In this document: positions 45,439-54,722 of the stretch, piece after piece
Position numbering within the stretch: position 1 is the first letter of the stretch
Layout: the number at the start of each line of letters is the position of its first letter
NCBI RefSeq assembly: GCF_000568815.1
Contig: NZ_CP007201.1
Location: forward strand, 2,055,654-2,119,653
DNA length: 64,000 bases
DNA from: Sulfurospirillum multivorans DSM 12446
Lineage (GTDB): Bacteria > Campylobacterota > Campylobacteria > Campylobacterales > Sulfurospirillaceae
Direction of reading: 5' to 3'
Program-made: the position numbers and the translations under genes
Notes under the pieces: generated by a model
What the model saw: the letters and a program-made list of their open reading frames with translations, nothing else
Told to the model about the DNA's origin: nothing
Database searches by the model: none

Positions 45439-47375
45439 TGCGTAAAGTTCTCTTAACGATCCTTAGTGTCAGCATCACATACGCTGTTTTTTTCAGTTAT
45501 GTTCACTCCAAAATGAAAGAAGAGCGCGATGTTCTCCTCTTGAATGAACATAAAATTATAGAAACCTCGTACAAAGCAGTGACGCAGATGTACAGCATCT
45601 CCATCGAGAACTATTTTCGTTATGCCATTATGCAACCTCCCATTCTTAAGATTTTAAATGACGTTGTAGATACGAATGATACGCACGAAAAAGCGCTTCT
45701 CCGAGGCTCCTTATACCGCCTTTTATACCCTTTTTACAATGATGAGCTTAAGAGGCTTGGCATCAGACAGTTTCATTTTCACACACCTCAAGGCGAAAGT
45801 TTTTTGCGTTTTCATGCCCCTGCTGAAAATGGTGACAACCTGATGGAAGTACGTCCTTCCATCAAAAAAGCCAACATTGAAAAAAAGTTTGTTACGGGAT
45901 TTGAGGGTGGTCGTATCTATCCTGGATTTCGCTATGTTTTTCCCATTATTCAGGAAGGAAAACATTTAGGCAGTGTTGAAGTCTCTTTAGCGTATGAAAA
46001 CATTGAGTTTGAGCTTTCAAAGCTTTTGAGCTGGAAAGATCATCTGCTGTTGCTTAAAAAATCAGTCACAACCGATATGGTCTTTGAAGGACACAAACAC
46101 CATTTTATGCCTTCACCTTTGAGCAATGATTTTGTCATCGAAAACCAAAAAATTTCCAATATCACCGCACCTTCCATTGAATCGGAACTGACCAAAAAGA
46201 TCAATGCGATACTCAAAGATCACTATAACATCGATGCCAAACTCAAAGAAGGCAAAAACTTTTCCATTCCTGTGCTTCAAGATGATGACGGTTATGTTGC
46301 TAATTTTTACGCTGTTTACGATCTCACAGGCACTCTTGCCGCTTACGCCGTTACCTACAGCCATTTAGATGATCTTGTCAAAATCCAACATAAATACATT
46401 GCATCGCTTCTTTTTGGCTTTTTAACCTTTGTGCTTCTGGGCATTGTCCTTTATCTGCTCATTGAGCAAAGTCACAAAACGCTTAAAGAGAAGATTTTTT
46501 TTGAAACCATTGTCGCTAAAACGATTAATGGGGTGATTCTCCTTAACACCAAAGGGCAGATCACGTTTATCAATAACGCCGCAACAACGCTTTTGGGCTA
46601 CTCTCTTAAAGAGGTCATCGGAAAAGATTCGCACGAGCTTATTCATGTTCATCCGCATGACACCACCAAAGAAGAGTGCCCTATTTTAAACTCAATGCGC
46701 TATCAAAGAACCTACCTCGGCGAAGAGGTTTTTCGTAAAAAAGGCGGAGAGCATTTTACCGTCCATCTCAATGCCACCCCTTTTGTACAAGATAACAACA
46801 ACATTGGCTCGGTCATTATCTTTAGAGACATTAGCACAGAGAAAGAGGCGCAAAAAACCATTGAGCATTTGGCGTATTATGACTCACTCACAGAACTTCC
46901 CAATCGTAAACTCCTACTCGACCGCCTGAGTCATACGATTGCCAGTACCAAACGTGACCCTGAATATTGCGGACTTTTATTTATCGATCTGGATAATTTC
47001 AAATTTCTCAACGACACGAAAGGGCATGAATACGGTGACATGCTTCTGAAAATGGTTGCCAAACGGTTATCCAGTACGCTTCGTTTATGCGACACCGTTT
47101 CTCGATTTGGCGGCGATGAATTTGTCGTTTTAGTCACAAAACTAGGAGAAGACCCTTACGAAGCTAAAACGAAACTCAGAGAAATTGGGTATAAGCTTCT
47201 TCATGCAATTAATGAACCATTTCGACTGATAAACGTTGATTACACCTGTACAGCAAGCATTGGGGGAACGCTCTTTCATGATACCAACAAAACGATCAAT
47301 GACATTTTAAAAGATGCCGACATCGCCATGTATGAAGTGAAAAAACAACATAAGAATGAGATCAAAATCGTTTAA
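45438..47375 (+). CDS. Membrane PAS-GGDEF diguanylate cyclase (module 2b)
   Basis: 645 residues: membrane helix (about 5-22), large periplasmic sensor (about 30-300; YRLLYPFYNDELKRLGIRQFHFH and VRPSIKKANIEKKFVTGFEGGRIYPG are typical of double-Cache sensors that respond with an attached binding protein), second helix (about 320-340), PAS (about 355-475), GGDEF with SRFGGDEFVVLV and an RLCD inhibitory site. Active site intact. It overlaps the PhnD-like gene by 1 bp and converges with the histidine kinase. Confidence 0.93.
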   Translation: MRKVLLTILSVSITYAVFFSYVHSKMKEERDVLLLNEHKIIETSYKAVTQMYSISIENYFRYAIMQPPILKILNDVVDTNDTHEKALLRGSLYRLLYPFYNDELKRLGIRQFHFHTPQGESFLRFHAPAENGDNLMEVRPSIKKANIEKKFVTGFEGGRIYPGFRYVFPIIQEGKHLGSVEVSLAYENIEFELSKLLSWKDHLLLLKKSVTTDMVFEGHKHHFMPSPLSNDFVIENQKISNITAPSIESELTKKINAILKDHYNIDAKLKEGKNFSIPVLQDDDGYVANFYAVYDLTGTLAAYAVTYSHLDDLVKIQHKYIASLLFGFLTFVLLGIVLYLLIEQSHKTLKEKIFFETIVAKTINGVILLNTKGQITFINNAATTLLGYSLKEVIGKDSHELIHVHPHDTTKEECPILNSMRYQRTYLGEEVFRKKGGEHFTVHLNATPFVQDNNNIGSVIIFRDISTEKEAQKTIEHLAYYDSLTELPNRKLLLDRLSHTIASTKRDPEYCGLLFIDLDNFKFLNDTKGHEYGDMLLKMVAKRLSSTLRLCDTVSRFGGDEFVVLVTKLGEDPYEAKTKLREIGYKLLHAINEPFRLINVDYTCTASIGGTLFHDTNKTINDILKDADIAMYEVKKQHKNEIKIV

Positions 47376-48586
47376 TATGAAACGCTAAAACTATTCCAGC
47401 CTTTTTTACATGTAAGGCTCAGTTTAAATCCATGCTTCTGCACTATCTTTTTAACAATGCTCAGCCCCAAACCAAAGCCCTCAACGCCTCTAGCATCATC
47501 ACCTTGCGCAAACGGTTCACAGTAGTAATCCAACGCGTATTCAAGTGCTTCGCCTCTGCTTTTAACGCTGATGGTGCGCTCTTTTACTTCGATGAGAATG
47601 GGCTTTTGTGTTGTGTATTTGAGGGCATTATCGATTAAGTTTTTAAGCGCAATGCTAAGGTAATTGAGATCACCTTTGATCTCAAAAAGCTCATCCATGT
47701 GAAGCTCCACCAAGCTTTCATCATCAATGAGTGCGCGTGAAAGCGACTCAGAGACGAGCGTTTCGGCATTGAAACGCGTAAGGCTTAGTTGCTCCATATT
47801 AGCATTGAGCCTCTCTATATCTAAAAGCTCTTTGGTCAGTTCATCGATCTGTGAAATCGCTTTTTTAAGACTCTGCTGATATTTACTCTCTCCTAGCATT
47901 TCTAACGCAAGCTTGGATTTGGCAAGTGGCGTTCTTAGCTCATGCCCGATGTCACGAAGTAAGCGTTGACGCGAGAGAATGAGCGCTTCAATGTTAGAAG
48001 CCATAGCGTTAAAGGTATCCGAGAGTTTTCCAAGCTCGTTGGAACCAAAGTATTTCATCCTTACATGTAAAGCGCCCTCTCCAAATTCTTTGAGCGTTGA
48101 GGCGATCTGTTTGAGGGGAAAAAGAAGCTTCACAATCAGTAAGAAGATCACCACCAGTACAAAAATATCCGCAAAGATCAGGTAGGTCACCATGCCTTGC
48201 TGTAAAAAACTCTCGTCTTGTGCCCTATCTTGCACGAGCAAACTTTCATCCAAATAACGCATCAGCAAAAGATACCTGCCTTTTGCATCCATCAAAATTT
48301 TCACTTCACCAAAAGAGCTGCTTTTTTCATAAATACTCTTGGAGTGTTCCAGCACATGTTGAGTCTCAGTAATCACTTCAAAATCAAACGCCTGAAGTCT
48401 TTTTGTAAGGGCAGTTGAATCATTATTAGAAAGGTCACGAAAGAGTTCTGTTGAGGCTTGAAGGTATTTCTCTTTTAAGAGCATCTCTATTTTGGCTTGG
48501 GTGAGCTGATTGGTTTCGCGTGAGACAAACAGCATCAACGAAAGACTAACTAAAAAAAGTAAAAAGAGTTTGGTAAAAATGGACAT
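47372..48586 (-). CDS. Sensor histidine kinase of the SHP/DHC operon
   Basis: 404 residues from ATG at 48586, one base after the regulator's stop; an upstream-extended frame would overlap the regulator gene. Membrane helix (about 5-20), short periplasmic domain, second helix (about 133-157), HAMP (FPLKQIASTLKEF ... LSDTFNAMA), H-box RDIGHELRTPLAKSK, N-box KNLIDNALKYT, and a G-box GFGLGLSIV. Most similar in layout to CpxA/ArsS-type kinases. Last gene of the six-gene operon; the stop overlaps the convergent GGDEF gene by 4 bp. Confidence 0.93.
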   Translation of the reverse strand: MSIFTKLFLLFLVSLSLMLFVSRETNQLTQAKIEMLLKEKYLQASTELFRDLSNNDSTALTKRLQAFDFEVITETQHVLEHSKSIYEKSSSFGEVKILMDAKGRYLLLMRYLDESLLVQDRAQDESFLQQGMVTYLIFADIFVLVVIFLLIVKLLFPLKQIASTLKEFGEGALHVRMKYFGSNELGKLSDTFNAMASNIEALILSRQRLLRDIGHELRTPLAKSKLALEMLGESKYQQSLKKAISQIDELTKELLDIERLNANMEQLSLTRFNAETLVSESLSRALIDDESLVELHMDELFEIKGDLNYLSIALKNLIDNALKYTTQKPILIEVKERTISVKSRGEALEYALDYYCEPFAQGDDARGVEGFGLGLSIVKKIVQKHGFKLSLTCKKGWNSFSVSY

Positions 48587-48587
48587 C

Positions 48588-49259
48588 TTAACCGACCATT
48601 TTGTAGCCAATACCCCAAACGGACTTGATGTATTTGGGATTTTTGGAATCATCGCCTATTTTAGCTCTCAAATTGCTGATGTGCATATCGACCGTGCGGT
48701 CTTTGGAGTTGTAACCAATGCCATTAATCGCGTTGAAAATCACCTCACGCGAAAACACTTTGCCTTGGTTGGAGAGCAAAAGAAGCAAGATGTCAAACTC
48801 AATTTTGGTGAGATCCAAAAGATAGCCTTCCAAAGAGACTTCCATCTTCGCTTCATCGATCTCAAAATCCCCCACTCTCTTTTTTGAGAGGGTATTTCTA
48901 CGCAAAAAGGAGTTAATTTTTAAGACTAATTCTCTGGGTTCATACGGCTTTGCAAGGTAATCATCCGCGCCCACGCCGTAGCCTAAGATTTTATCGCTGA
49001 GTTCATTGCGTGCCGAGGAGATAATAATATGCGCATCACTCATGGAGCGAATTTCTTTACACACATCAAAACCATCCATTTGTGGAAGCATCAGATCGAG
49101 GACGATTACTTTGTACTGTGTCGGGTCGGCTTTAAGATCGACAAGCGCATCTTTGGGTTTATCGTAAGCTTGAACCTCAAAGTCGTAATTTTGCAGGTAA
49201 TCACTAATGAGCGATTGCATCTCCAAATCATCTTCGATGAGTAAAACTTTCTCGCTCAT
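48588..49259 (-). CDS. OmpR-type response regulator of the SHP/DHC operon
   Basis: 223 residues from ATG at 49259, overlapping the Spy-like gene stop as ATGA. Receiver: LLIEDDLEM, VIVLDLMLPQMDGF (phosphorylated Asp), LAKPYEPREL; winged helix ending IKSVWGIGYKMVG. CpxR/ArsR-like. A direct repeat TTTAC-N6-TTTAC upstream of the operon (51677-51692) is a likely binding site, so the operon may regulate itself. Confidence 0.94.
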   Translation of the reverse strand: MSEKVLLIEDDLEMQSLISDYLQNYDFEVQAYDKPKDALVDLKADPTQYKVIVLDLMLPQMDGFDVCKEIRSMSDAHIIISSARNELSDKILGYGVGADDYLAKPYEPRELVLKINSFLRRNTLSKKRVGDFEIDEAKMEVSLEGYLLDLTKIEFDILLLLLSNQGKVFSREVIFNAINGIGYNSKDRTVDMHISNLRAKIGDDSKNPKYIKSVWGIGYKMVG

Positions 49260-49630
49260 TCGACTTCCCACTCTTCAAGGTTATGGGCGAATTTTTGGCG
49301 TTGTTCAGGGGTTAAAAGGGTGTGCATTTGAAGTAAAAAGCGGCTCTCTACTGTACTGGCTTTTTGGCTGATCGCTTGGTTGATTTTCTGCAAATCCTCT
49401 TCGTTTAAAACCTCACGCGTCACTAAACGCTCTTTTTCATCTTCCATCTTCTCTTTGAACTCACGAAAGGCTTTGATATCGACTCGAAACTGCTTAATAA
49501 TGCTTTTTGCAACCTCTTTCTGCTCAGAGGTTAACTCCAAAGAAGAGAGATCTTTGCTAAGGTGATGCTCTTTTTTACCATCACTGGCATACAATGAGAA
49601 TGCAAGTAAAAAGATAAGAAGTAACTTCAT
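49256..49630 (-). CDS. Spy/CpxP-like periplasmic protein
   Basis: 124 residues with signal peptide MKLLLIFLLAFSLYA. Helical, charged mature part with two LTxxQ-type elements (LTSEQKEVAKS and LTPEQRQKFAHNLEEW), the mark of CpxP/Spy chaperones. Such proteins sense misfolding or metals and tune an attached two-component system, fitting its place just before the regulator and kinase. Abuts the cytochrome b gene (stop and start adjacent). Confidence 0.82.
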   Translation of the reverse strand: MKLLLIFLLAFSLYASDGKKEHHLSKDLSSLELTSEQKEVAKSIIKQFRVDIKAFREFKEKMEDEKERLVTREVLNEEDLQKINQAISQKASTVESRFLLQMHTLLTPEQRQKFAHNLEEWEVE

Positions 49631-50734
49631 TTAAAGCCTTTTGATGTCTCGATTGTTGAGTAAGCCATTTTCAATAGTATCATGGCATGCCTTACAATTG
49701 GATGGTTTTCCGATCTCTTTTTGCTCATAAACCGCTTTATCAATCTTTTTGTGGCGATTTTTCCAAAAAGGTGTTTCGGTGATGGCAAGATAGGTTTTCT
49801 CTTTTTCCAAGCTTGCTAGAATACGCAAGGAAGACTCTTTCGTAGAAGACTCTGCGCTGTTTTTCACTAAAAATGCTTTGATCGACTCTGTGGTTGCAGC
49901 GTCCAGTGAGGCATCATCGCCAAAATGGTTTTCCAATGTGTCCATCATGCTCACCCACGATTTTGAAGGGAGTAAAAAAGGAGGAAAGAGTGTATGGCAA
50001 CTGATACACTCTTTGTAAAAGGCAGGATTCTCTTTGGCATAGTCCATTTTAGGATTACCATCGGCGATCAAAAGACTATTGGGTGCTACAAGCATATAAA
50101 CAAATGCGAAAATGGAAATAGAAATAGCAGCAATGCCAAAGGCTTTTTGCACCAATGTGAGTTTGATACCCTCTTCGTTGCCCATTTTATAGCCATCGAC
50201 CATAGACTCCAACACGCGTGATTTATGAAAAAATTTATCGAGTAAAACGCCTGCAATATGCGCGAAGATAACCGCCATTAAAACATTGGAGAAAAACTCA
50301 TGCACCTCTTTGAAAAGCTTCATATCGCGAAACATCGTGTGGTTCATAAAGGAAAACACGCCCATGCCCTCTTTGACACCGTATGTTAACGCTCCTGTTA
50401 TAACGGCTAAAAAAGTCAAAACAATCATCGCGATAATGGCATAACTCGAAGCTGGATTGTGTCCAATGTACTCTTTTTTGTTTCCAAAAGTGGAGAACAT
50501 ATACTCTTTTAAATCGCTAAGATTGAAGTTAAAATCTTTAAATTGAGAGTATTTGACATCCATAAAACCCCACAGAATTCTAAAAAGAAAAAGCAGTGCG
50601 AGTGTGTACCCCAGCGCTACATGTAACGTGAGCAGACGTTTGACTTCGGGGGTTAAAAACACCGCTAACATCATGACCATCAAAAGAGCATGTGAGGCTC
50701 TGGTGTAAAGCCCCCAGACTAAAATCTTTTTCAT
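49631..50734 (-). CDS. Cytochrome b561-type membrane protein fused to a DHC dihaem domain
   Basis: 367 residues from the second ATG (50734), which has GGGAG 6 nt upstream and overlaps the dhc stop as ATGA; the first ATG at 50740 abuts GGGAG. N-terminal part (about 1-210) has four to five membrane helices with haem-ligand histidines (YTRASHALLMV, LTLHVALGY, EVHEFFSNVL, IFAHIAGVLL). The C-terminal part (about 240-367) is a second DHC-like dihaem domain: KECISCHTLFPPFLLPSKSW and SNCKACHDTIENG, parallel in motif order to the neighbouring dhc product. It probably carries electrons from the quinone pool to the periplasmic DHC/SHP proteins. Confidence 0.88.
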   Translation of the reverse strand: MKKILVWGLYTRASHALLMVMMLAVFLTPEVKRLLTLHVALGYTLALLFLFRILWGFMDVKYSQFKDFNFNLSDLKEYMFSTFGNKKEYIGHNPASSYAIIAMIVLTFLAVITGALTYGVKEGMGVFSFMNHTMFRDMKLFKEVHEFFSNVLMAVIFAHIAGVLLDKFFHKSRVLESMVDGYKMGNEEGIKLTLVQKAFGIAAISISIFAFVYMLVAPNSLLIADGNPKMDYAKENPAFYKECISCHTLFPPFLLPSKSWVSMMDTLENHFGDDASLDAATTESIKAFLVKNSAESSTKESSLRILASLEKEKTYLAITETPFWKNRHKKIDKAVYEQKEIGKPSNCKACHDTIENGLLNNRDIKRL

Positions 50735-51186
50735 TCCCATCTCCCGTAATTTGGAATGACAATAGCACGTTCGCTGTAATTGCCTTTATCCGCCGTTGTA
50801 TGACAGGCTAAACAGTTTGAAAGCGAGCCAACCTCTTTTTGGGTGATCACGTTTGCAGGAATTTTGCGATGCTCTTTGATGAAATAAGGCGACTTCGTAA
50901 TCTGCATCGTGCTGTTGTTAGCAGTCATCTTACCACTTCCTGCATTACTTACAAGATAGTTTAAAATCTGCTCACTTTCAACCTTGCCTAAAGAAGCATC
51001 GGTGCCAAAGTGATCGCTTAGATTTCCCATCACTTTTCCCCATGAGGCTTTGTTTAAAAGGGCTGGCTGATACCCAAAATGGCAACTCGCACACTCTTTT
51101 TGATACTGTGCGTTATCGGCGGGTGCGACACTGCCTGCAAAGGCAAAGCTCAGTCCAAGTGCTGTTATTAAAAGTGTCTTTTTCAT
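50731..51186 (-). CDS. Dihaem cytochrome c (DHC)
   Basis: 151 residues with signal peptide (about 1-17). Two haem motifs: CASCH near the N-terminus (QKECASCHFGYQPALLNKASW) and CLACH near the C-terminus (SNCLACHTTADKG). DHC is the known electron donor of sphaeroides haem protein (SHP). It lies between the SHP-like and cytochrome b genes, as in the shp operons of proteobacteria. Confidence 0.9.
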   Translation of the reverse strand: MKKTLLITALGLSFAFAGSVAPADNAQYQKECASCHFGYQPALLNKASWGKVMGNLSDHFGTDASLGKVESEQILNYLVSNAGSGKMTANNSTMQITKSPYFIKEHRKIPANVITQKEVGSLSNCLACHTTADKGNYSERAIVIPNYGRWE

Positions 51187-51195
51187 CGTATCTCC

Positions 51196-51612
51196 TTATT
51201 GGTTAATGATGTAGGTGAGCACGTCACCTTTTTCAAGCGCACTTCCCTCACGCGCAAACACATCGTTAAAATTACGTCTCAGCCACTTTTCGACCTCAGC
51301 AACATCGGTAAGTCGTGCAGGATTTGCAGAAGGTGCAAGGGCGGTGATAGGCTTGTTGGTATTGACATTTTGCCCACCGTTTTTGAGATTGATTGTATGA
51401 CAGGTGGTGCAACTCATCTCGCTTCCTTTTTTTCCCGTCTGTTTGGAGAAAAAAAGTGTTTCGCCTCGCTTGGCATCAAAGCCCGTGAAACTTGGGTTTG
51501 CAGCTTTTGCTTCGGCACTCAAAGTATCCATATAGGTTTTCATGGGGGCATTGAACTCTTTAGCATTGAGTAATGTCAGTGTCAGTAGTATAAAACAGAG
51601 TGTTTTTTTCAT
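51196..51612 (-). CDS. SHP-like monohaem cytochrome c (DUF1924)
   Basis: 138 residues with a signal peptide. One haem site CTTCH in EMSCTTCHTINLKNGG, then the family signature PITALAPSANPARLTDVAEVEKWLRRNF. SHP binds O2, NO and other small ligands through a haem whose sixth ligand is Asn; the Asn in PSANPARLTD is the candidate. Most DUF1924 proteins have two cysteines near the C-terminus (RNC...GREC); here the region reads RNFNDVFAREGS, without them. First gene of the operon. Confidence 0.85.
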   Translation of the reverse strand: MKKTLCFILLTLTLLNAKEFNAPMKTYMDTLSAEAKAANPSFTGFDAKRGETLFFSKQTGKKGSEMSCTTCHTINLKNGGQNVNTNKPITALAPSANPARLTDVAEVEKWLRRNFNDVFAREGSALEKGDVLTYIINQ

Positions 51613-51653
51613 GGTTAACTCCTAAATTGATACTGAAATCTTAGGACAACAGT

Positions 51654-51699
51654 GTCAATTTAGGGTTGACGTTTCCTTTACACTTTCTTTACATGTAAA
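51654..51699 (-). promoter_or_regulatory. Promoter/operator region of the SHP/DHC operon
   Basis: Contains the direct repeat TTTAC-N6-TTTAC (51677-51692; minus strand GTAAA-N6-GTAAA), close to the CpxR-type box GTAAA-N5-GTAAA, and an inverted repeat GTCAA-N7-TTGAC (51654-51670) whose TTGAC half could be a -35. One direct-repeat half is part of a TTTACATGTAAA palindrome (51688-51699). The site is about 65-80 bp before the first start codon. Confidence 0.5.
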
Positions 51700-51702
51700 G
51701 AG

Positions 51703-52653
51703 TTAGAGCTGATCCGTTCGTGGCTCAAACGGTGAGATATTGTTGAGAAACAAAGCTCCATATGGTGTCTGTTTTTCGATGTCATAGTAGCAATCAATCA
51801 GCGTTTTATCCGAAACTATGGCGCCTTTAATGATGCGAAGAATCTTAGCAGCATCGGTGCGGATGATGTGGCTTGGCGCTTGGGAAGCAGAAGTAAAGTA
51901 GCGGTGCATGCGGTAGATCAATTTTTTGTTTTGAATCTCAACAATCAAAGAGTCAATCGGCATTTTGAAAAACATAAAATTTTGCTTGACGTTGATGGAG
52001 ATGTACGCCGTATCCATGCCGTAGATCTTCGTGGAATGCGAGTCAAAAAAGTAGAGGCTTTTGTTGTAGTTGTCATAAAAGGTGTCGTGCATGAGCTCTA
52101 AGATTTGTATTTTTTCACTCTTTGTGTAAAAATTGCCTATATGTGAAAAGGCAAAACGCAACAACGATTCGATGGAGTACCACTCGGTTGATTCAAACGC
52201 ATAATTGGAAATTTGTTCATAGCGCAGTTTTTTAAGCGCCACTGCTTCGGCGGAAATCACCCGTTTGTAGGGTGTAGGAACCACTTTGTCTCGATATGCG
52301 GGGCCTGGAAATTGTGGATGAATGACAAATCGATCTTGCGCCTCTTTGTCCAAAATGTACCGAAGTCCACCCTCATACCCTTGATCGATAATGCGTATCT
52401 CATCTTTTGGTATATGCTCCAACATATCTTCAAAATCAACCCCATTGCACTCACTCTCCCAAATCGTAGGAGGATAACGAAAGAATTTTGAGATGGAAGT
52501 TTTAACCTCAGAGGAAGGTTCTTTGGTGACCAGTTTGTCGATCCATGCAGTGAGGGTTCTGCGGTCTTTGTTGATGATGGAGGCAAACTTGGAGATGCTA
52601 AGACCCGAGCGATTGTAAATCGCAACAATTTTCTCGATGGCGTTATCGTACAT
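51703..52653 (-). CDS. Unrecognised HTH regulator divergent from the prp genes
   Basis: 316 residues from ATG at 52653 (AAGGTGAG before it; an upstream GTG is poorer). The first 60 residues form a helix-turn-helix (YNRSGLSISKFASIINKDRRTLTAWIDKL). The remaining 250 residues match no family I recognise and have no membrane segments. Placed head-to-head with prpEBCD, it is a plausible local regulator of propionate catabolism, unlike the sigma-54 activator PrpR of enterics. Four GTAC-centred sites fill the shared promoter region. Confidence 0.68.
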   Translation of the reverse strand: MYDNAIEKIVAIYNRSGLSISKFASIINKDRRTLTAWIDKLVTKEPSSEVKTSISKFFRYPPTIWESECNGVDFEDMLEHIPKDEIRIIDQGYEGGLRYILDKEAQDRFVIHPQFPGPAYRDKVVPTPYKRVISAEAVALKKLRYEQISNYAFESTEWYSIESLLRFAFSHIGNFYTKSEKIQILELMHDTFYDNYNKSLYFFDSHSTKIYGMDTAYISINVKQNFMFFKMPIDSLIVEIQNKKLIYRMHRYFTSASQAPSHIIRTDAAKILRIIKGAIVSDKTLIDCYYDIEKQTPYGALFLNNISPFEPRTDQL

Positions 52654-52666
52654 GAAGCTCACCTTA

Positions 52667-52797
52667 GTACTTTTTAACTACATTATGTATAAAAACTGTA
52701 CGAGTCTAGCATCTATGTCTGAAAATTGTCTTAAAAAATCAAAACTAGTACACTGAACTCAACCTTAAGTCGTTATATAATTGTTCAAAATTTGTAC
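52667..52797. promoter_or_regulatory. Shared prp promoter region with four GTAC-centred sites
   Basis: GTAC occurs at 52667, 52698, 52748 and 52794, mostly after an A-rich stretch (AAAACTGTAC, AAAACTAGTAC, AAAATTTGTAC). A -10 box TATAAT is at 52776-52781, giving a leader of about 20-25 nt before prpE. The fourth GTAC site overlaps the expected start of transcription. Candidate operators for the divergent regulator. Confidence 0.45.
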
Positions 52798-52811
52798 TAC
52801 AGGAGATGTCA

Positions 52812-54722
52812 GTGTCATTGAAGTATGAGTCAACTTACAAAGAGTCCATTGAGAACCCAGAGAAATTTTGGGCACAAGCGGCGACGAAAGTGCATTGGTA
52901 CCACCAATGGGACAAAGTCTTAGATGTCGTCGACAACCATTATCGATGGTTTGTTGGCGGGTGCATGAACAGCTGTTACAATGCGCTGGATTTGCACATT
53001 GACAATGGCAGAGGTGACCAACTGGCGATCATTTATGACTCACCTGTTACGGACACCAAAAAAACCTACACCTACAGGGAACTGCGCCAAAGAGTCTCCA
53101 AAACCGCTTCCATTCTTGTGAACAAAGGTGTAGTGAAGGGAGATCGCGTTGTTATCTACATGCCGATGATTCCCGAAGCCGTCATCGCGATGCTTGCATG
53201 TGCGCGCATTGGGGCGATTCACTCTGTTGTGTTTGGTGGATTTGCAGCGCACGAACTCGCCACACGCATCGACGATGCGAAGCCTCGTGTCATCATCAGT
53301 GCGTCATGCGGTATCGAGATCAGTAAGCTTATCAAATACAAACCGCTTTTGGATGAAGCAATCAAACAATCGACCCATAAACCTACCACCTGCCTTATCT
53401 GGCAACGTCCGCAAGAGCGCGCCAATATGCTTCCATGGCGTGACATCGACTGGGAAGTTGAAGAAGAAAAAGCAGGCTTGGTTGAGTGCGTTCCTGTTGA
53501 TGCAACCGATCCGCTTTACATTCTCTACACCTCAGGAACCACAGGCAAACCCAAAGGCGTTATCCGCAGTAATGGCGGTCACTCCGTTGCGATGAAATGG
53601 TCGATGGACAATGTCTACAATGCAAAACCGGGTGATGTTTTTTGGGCGGCGAGTGATGTGGGTTGGGTTGTCGGACACTCGTACATCGTCTATGGTCCAC
53701 TGATGAACGGATGTACCACGGTTGTGTACGAAGGAAAGCCTGTACGAACACCCAATCCTGGGGCTTTTTGGAGAGTGTGCTGTGAGCATAAAGTCAATAT
53801 CCTCTTTGCCGCCCCAACCGCGTTTCGTGCGATCAAAAAAGAAGATAGCCAAGGCGAATGGGTTAAAAAATATGACCTCAGTGCGCTTAAAAGCATCTTC
53901 CTAGCAGGCGAGCGTTGTGATAGCGATACGTTAGAGTGGATCACCAAAATCACCAATAAACCAGCGATTGATCACTGGTGGCAAACCGAAACAGGTTGGG
54001 CGATTGCTGCTAATCCGATGGGACTTGACCCGATGCCGATTAAAGCGGGTTCTCCCACCAAACCAATGCCTGGATTTAACCTCAAAGTACTCGATGAACA
54101 AGGCAATGAGTGCAAACCAAGCCAACTGGGCAACTTGGTACTCAAGCTCCCTCTTCCACCGTCATGTTTGATGAGCATTTGGTCGGATGACACGCGCTAC
54201 AAAAAGTCCTACCTTAGCTTTTACCCAGGCTATTACCTCACAGGCGATAGCGGCTACATCGATGAAGATGGCTATGTATGGGTTATGGGCAGGATGGATG
54301 GCGTTATCAACGTCGCAGGACACCGTCTCTCTACAGGCGAAATGGAAGAGGTTATCTCCAAACATCCCGATGTGGCAGAGTGTGCTGTTATTGGCGTGGA
54401 TGATGAACTTAAAGGTGAAGTACCGATGGCGTTTGTCGTTTTAAAAGATGGCATTGAGCGCGATCATCGCTCTATCGCCGATGGTGTGGTACAGTTGGTG
54501 CGTGAGGAGATCGGCGCGGTTGCGGCCCTTAAGCTAGCAACTGTCATCGAAAAATTGCCTAAAACACGTAGTGGTAAGATACTCAGAGCCACCATGCGAT
54601 CCATCGCAGATGGTAAAGAGTGGAGTATACCTTCTACCATTGAAGATGAAAGCGTGTTAGCAGAAATTCAAACATCCATCGGAAAACTGGGATACCCCAT
54701 CCCTAAAAAAGGAAAAAAATGA
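52812..54722 (+). CDS. prpE: Propionate--CoA ligase
   Basis: 636 residues from GTG at 52812, which has AGGAG at the ideal 6-nt distance; an ATG at 52806 directly abuts AGGAG and is less likely. ANL-superfamily motifs: [49 protein letters not shown] and [13 protein letters not shown] (catalytic Lys). Acyl pocket and context indicate propionate rather than acetate. Forms propionyl-CoA that feeds the methylcitrate cycle. Coupled to prpB by ATGA. Confidence 0.92.
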   Translation: MSLKYESTYKESIENPEKFWAQAATKVHWYHQWDKVLDVVDNHYRWFVGGCMNSCYNALDLHIDNGRGDQLAIIYDSPVTDTKKTYTYRELRQRVSKTASILVNKGVVKGDRVVIYMPMIPEAVIAMLACARIGAIHSVVFGGFAAHELATRIDDAKPRVIISASCGIEISKLIKYKPLLDEAIKQSTHKPTTCLIWQRPQERANMLPWRDIDWEVEEEKAGLVECVPVDATDPLYILYTSGTTGKPKGVIRSNGGHSVAMKWSMDNVYNAKPGDVFWAASDVGWVVGHSYIVYGPLMNGCTTVVYEGKPVRTPNPGAFWRVCCEHKVNILFAAPTAFRAIKKEDSQGEWVKKYDLSALKSIFLAGERCDSDTLEWITKITNKPAIDHWWQTETGWAIAANPMGLDPMPIKAGSPTKPMPGFNLKVLDEQGNECKPSQLGNLVLKLPLPPSCLMSIWSDDTRYKKSYLSFYPGYYLTGDSGYIDEDGYVWVMGRMDGVINVAGHRLSTGEMEEVISKHPDVAECAVIGVDDELKGEVPMAFVVLKDGIERDHRSIADGVVQLVREEIGAVAALKLATVIEKLPKTRSGKILRATMRSIADGKEWSIPSTIEDESVLAEIQTSIGKLGYPIPKKGKK

